This document shows, one piece after another, positions 14,243-15,768 of a stretch of 15,768 nucleotides of DNA. The DNA is from Proteobacteria bacterium UBA7447 (GTDB lineage: Bacteria; Pseudomonadota; Gammaproteobacteria; Arenicellales; UBA868): positions 1-15,768 of the forward strand of contig DLPX01000081.1 in the NCBI GenBank assembly GCA_002477475.1, given 5' to 3'. How positions within the stretch are numbered: position 1 is the stretch's first letter; every line of letters begins with the position of its first letter. Below the pieces are notes generated by a model. The model was not told where the DNA came from and did no database searches. It saw only the letters and a list, made by a program, of their open reading frames with translations. The translations under genes and the position numbers were made by a program.

Positions 14243-15190
14243 CTATAGTCCGAGAATATCAACTGCATTGGCGCCGATGATGCGCTCTTTTTGCTCCTGC
14301 GAGAGCAGGGGCAGGCTGAATACGCGTTCGATGGAATGATCGAGGTCGTACCAGGGAAAGTCCGAACCCATCATCACTCTCTCCGGGCCGATATCAATGA
14401 TCATCTGTGCGAGCTGTTTATCGGTAGGCCCGTGGGTGCTGCGCGTCCACTCGATGATTTCGCAGCAGTCAAAATAAGTGTTCGGGAAGGTCTGCGCAAT
14501 TTCTACTGTCTGTTTCCACGTCGCGCCCCCAAGGTGGGCCACCACCATGCGAAGATGAGGAAAAGCCTTCAACATGTTGGCAAAAGCGCGAGGTTCGGCA
14601 AAACCGCTTCGGTCGCGATCGGGACCAGAGTGCGCAATGATAGGTAGCGCCAGTTCCTGACAGGCATCATAAACTGGCCACAGGCGCTCATCAGACATAT
14701 CAAAGCCCTGAAAGGCGCCGTGCAGTTTGACGCCGGCGGCACCGTGATCCTCCACCATATCGCGGACATGCCGAGCACACACGGAGCTTTCAAAGGCGTT
14801 TACATCGGCGGAAATAAAGGGCACAAGTCCCGGGTGCTTGCGGGCGATGTCGCAGTTCCATCGATTAAAAGCAATCAGCTCGTCGATGATCCGGGCATCA
14901 ATGTCACCAAGTCTTTGACGCTTTTGGGTTTCGGTCAACCCGGAGGGAAGCGCGTCTATCGCAAGCTGGCGGTTCACCTTGGCAGAGAAGAGATTGACGA
15001 TCACAGCCTTGGAAATGCCGGTCGCCTCCATCTGGACCAGCAGTTCATCCAGCGTGCCCACGCAATCAGTCTGATGCACCTCGGCCTGTTCGCCATACTC
15101 CCAGACCTCGTACCCTGTTTTCTCGGCGTAACCCTCCTCGATCGAACGGTACAGATGGACGTGGGCGTCTACCCGGATAAAGTCTGTCAT
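14243..15190 (-). CDS. Amidohydrolase-2 family metal-dependent hydrolase
   Basis: A 315-residue TIM-barrel hydrolase or decarboxylase of the amidohydrolase-2 family (related to aminocarboxymuconate semialdehyde and hydroxybenzoate decarboxylases). Motifs in order are D-A-H-V-H with H10 and H12, G-V-K-L-H with K155, I-A-H-S-G with H187, V-A-H-L-G-G with H219, and G-S-D-F-P-W with D277, together the expected metal and catalytic residues. There is no signal peptide. The substrate cannot be told; the family covers non-oxidative decarboxylases and lactone or ester hydrolases. It is first of three minus-strand genes, with the small rhodanese frame beginning about 20 bases after its stop. Its genomic link to the sulfur genes may be incidental. 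Start at ATG 15190 gives the normal N-terminal D-A-H-V-H position; the ribosome binding site is weak. Confidence 0.85.
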   Translation of the reverse strand: MTDFIRVDAHVHLYRSIEEGYAEKTGYEVWEYGEQAEVHQTDCVGTLDELLVQMEATGISKAVIVNLFSAKVNRQLAIDALPSGLTETQKRQRLGDIDARIIDELIAFNRWNCDIARKHPGLVPFISADVNAFESSVCARHVRDMVEDHGAAGVKLHGAFQGFDMSDERLWPVYDACQELALPIIAHSGPDRDRSGFAEPRAFANMLKAFPHLRMVVAHLGGATWKQTVEIAQTFPNTYFDCCEIIEWTRSTHGPTDKQLAQMIIDIGPERVMMGSDFPWYDLDHSIERVFSLPLLSQEQKERIIGANAVDILGL

Positions 15191-15371
15191 GAACGTAGAT
15201 GGTCGCTTGGGGAAAAAGTCATGATACCCGAATCCCCTCTCGCCAGTCAGTCATGGATGCCTGGATGAATGACACCAATGCTCCCGCGCACTGTTTTGTC
15301 GCCAAAGCCGCTGCGCTCTTGAAAATTTCTCGTCGATCGGTGAATCTCACGCCAGGATTCCCATGAAAAAT

Positions 15372-15377
15372 AGAGGA
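15372..15377 (+). promoter_or_regulatory. Ribosome binding site of the GFA-family gene
   Basis: AGAGGA ends seven bases before ATG 15385 and sets that start. The 194-base divergent region 15191-15384 otherwise shows no convincing -35/-10 pair on either strand; a TTGAAA at 15319-15324 lacks a good partner. Confidence 0.5.
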
Positions 15378-15384
15378 TAAGGTT

Positions 15385-15768
15385 ATGACTGAGGGCTTTC
15401 GGGGGCAGTGTCTGTGTGGTGCGGTGGCGTTTGAATCCAGTAGCAAGCCGATGTTTCAGGCCAACTGTCATTGCGATGACTGCCGTCGCTCAGGAGGTAG
15501 TGTTTATGCGTCTTTCGCATTTGTCGATGAGACGAATCTTAAAATCTCTGGAGACACCAAAACCTATGAGAGCCTGAGTGATGCAGGCAACACCATGACT
15601 CGCCATTTTTGTCCGACCTGTGGATCCCACGTCTATCACAGCAACAGCAAGGCCCCATCTCGCCTCGGGATTCGGGTAGGGCTGATTGAATCGGCTGACT
15701 GGTTCCAGCCGCAGGCGAATGTGTATGCATGCCGCAGACTTCCGTCGACTCCGATTGACCCGGATATT
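15385..15768 (+). CDS. GFA-family (glutathione-dependent formaldehyde-activating/CENP-V) protein, 3' end cut
   Basis: The frame runs 128 codons from ATG 15385 to the window edge without a stop. It shows the zinc-binding pattern of the GFA/CENP-V fold: C-L-C-G-A-V (C9, C11), C-H-C-D-D-C-R-R (C28, C30, C33) and C-P-T-C-G-S (C76, C79). The family is named for a Paracoccus protein proposed to speed the reaction of formaldehyde with glutathione, but most members have no proven role. About 130-140 residues is usual, so only the last few are missing. It is transcribed divergently from the amidohydrolase. A link with formate or formaldehyde released by ring cleavage is conceivable but unsupported. 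Confidence 0.88.
   Translation, partial: MTEGFRGQCLCGAVAFESSSKPMFQANCHCDDCRRSGGSVYASFAFVDETNLKISGDTKTYESLSDAGNTMTRHFCPTCGSHVYHSNSKAPSRLGIRVGLIESADWFQPQANVYACRRLPSTPIDPDI

Noticed and set aside
14720..15268. 182-codon plus-strand open frame
   Set aside because: Antisense to the amidohydrolase, whose catalytic motifs are all intact; the frame is a by-product of codon bias.
15253..15367. Possible 37-codon small gene upstream of the GFA-family gene
   Set aside because: No ribosome binding site, no recognisable motif; short open frames of this size are expected by chance.
1..15768. Mobile island carrying the catabolic operon
   Set aside because: Base composition of the central block looks only slightly lower in GC than the right flank in hand-counted lines, and no integrase, transposase, direct repeats or tRNA edge was seen; a full composition scan would be needed to revive this.

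Overview
The window reads as a bacterial chromosomal segment of about 50-55% GC (estimated from sampled lines), probably from a proteobacterium. That guess rests on overall gene content: a UMF1-type MFS carrier, a branched-chain-type (LIV) ABC transporter, a persulfide dioxygenase-rhodanese fusion, a GFA-family protein and a fused MFS/spermidine-synthase-like protein. A marine or soil gammaproteobacterium is a reasonable guess, but nothing here fixes the taxon. I see no tRNA, rRNA, CRISPR array, insertion sequence or integrase.

Left edge (1-432): the 5' part of a UMF1/Atg22-like MFS transporter on the minus strand. A divergent intergenic region follows, with a good sigma70-type promoter (TTGACT, 17-base spacer, TCTAAT) pointing right and a small palindrome upstream of it.

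Central block (433-11241, all plus strand): ten tightly packed genes that look like one catabolic operon. They encode a NicX-like 2,5-dihydroxypyridine 5,6-dioxygenase; a three-gene molybdenum hydroxylase of the xanthine dehydrogenase/CO dehydrogenase family, whose FAD subunit is fused to a CoxG-like SRPBCC domain; an arylformamidase-like alpha/beta hydrolase; and a complete LIV-type ABC importer (binding protein, two permeases, two ATPases). A coherent reading, which is inference, is uptake of an N-heteroaromatic compound, hydroxylation by the Mo enzyme, extradiol-type ring cleavage by the NicX homologue to an N-formyl amide, and deformylation by the hydrolase. 3-Hydroxypyridine going to 2,5-dihydroxypyridine, N-formylmaleamate and maleamate is the most economical version. 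Maleamate amidase, maleate isomerase, a regulator and Mo-cofactor maturation genes are not in the window. A strong 16-bp stem-loop separates the binding-protein gene from the permease genes.

Right flank (11300-15768): a fused MFS/spermidine-synthase-like membrane protein (plus). It converges on a minus-strand group of three genes: an amidohydrolase-2 family enzyme, a small rhodanese with no normal start codon, and a persulfide dioxygenase-rhodanese fusion. The last two suggest sulfide/persulfide oxidation. A GFA-family (CENP-V/GFA) zinc protein starts near the right edge and runs off the window.

The most interesting points are the predicted compact pyridine-degradation module, the CoxG-FAD subunit fusion, the use of an arylformamidase-type hydrolase where known nic clusters use NicD, and the intra-operon stem-loop.
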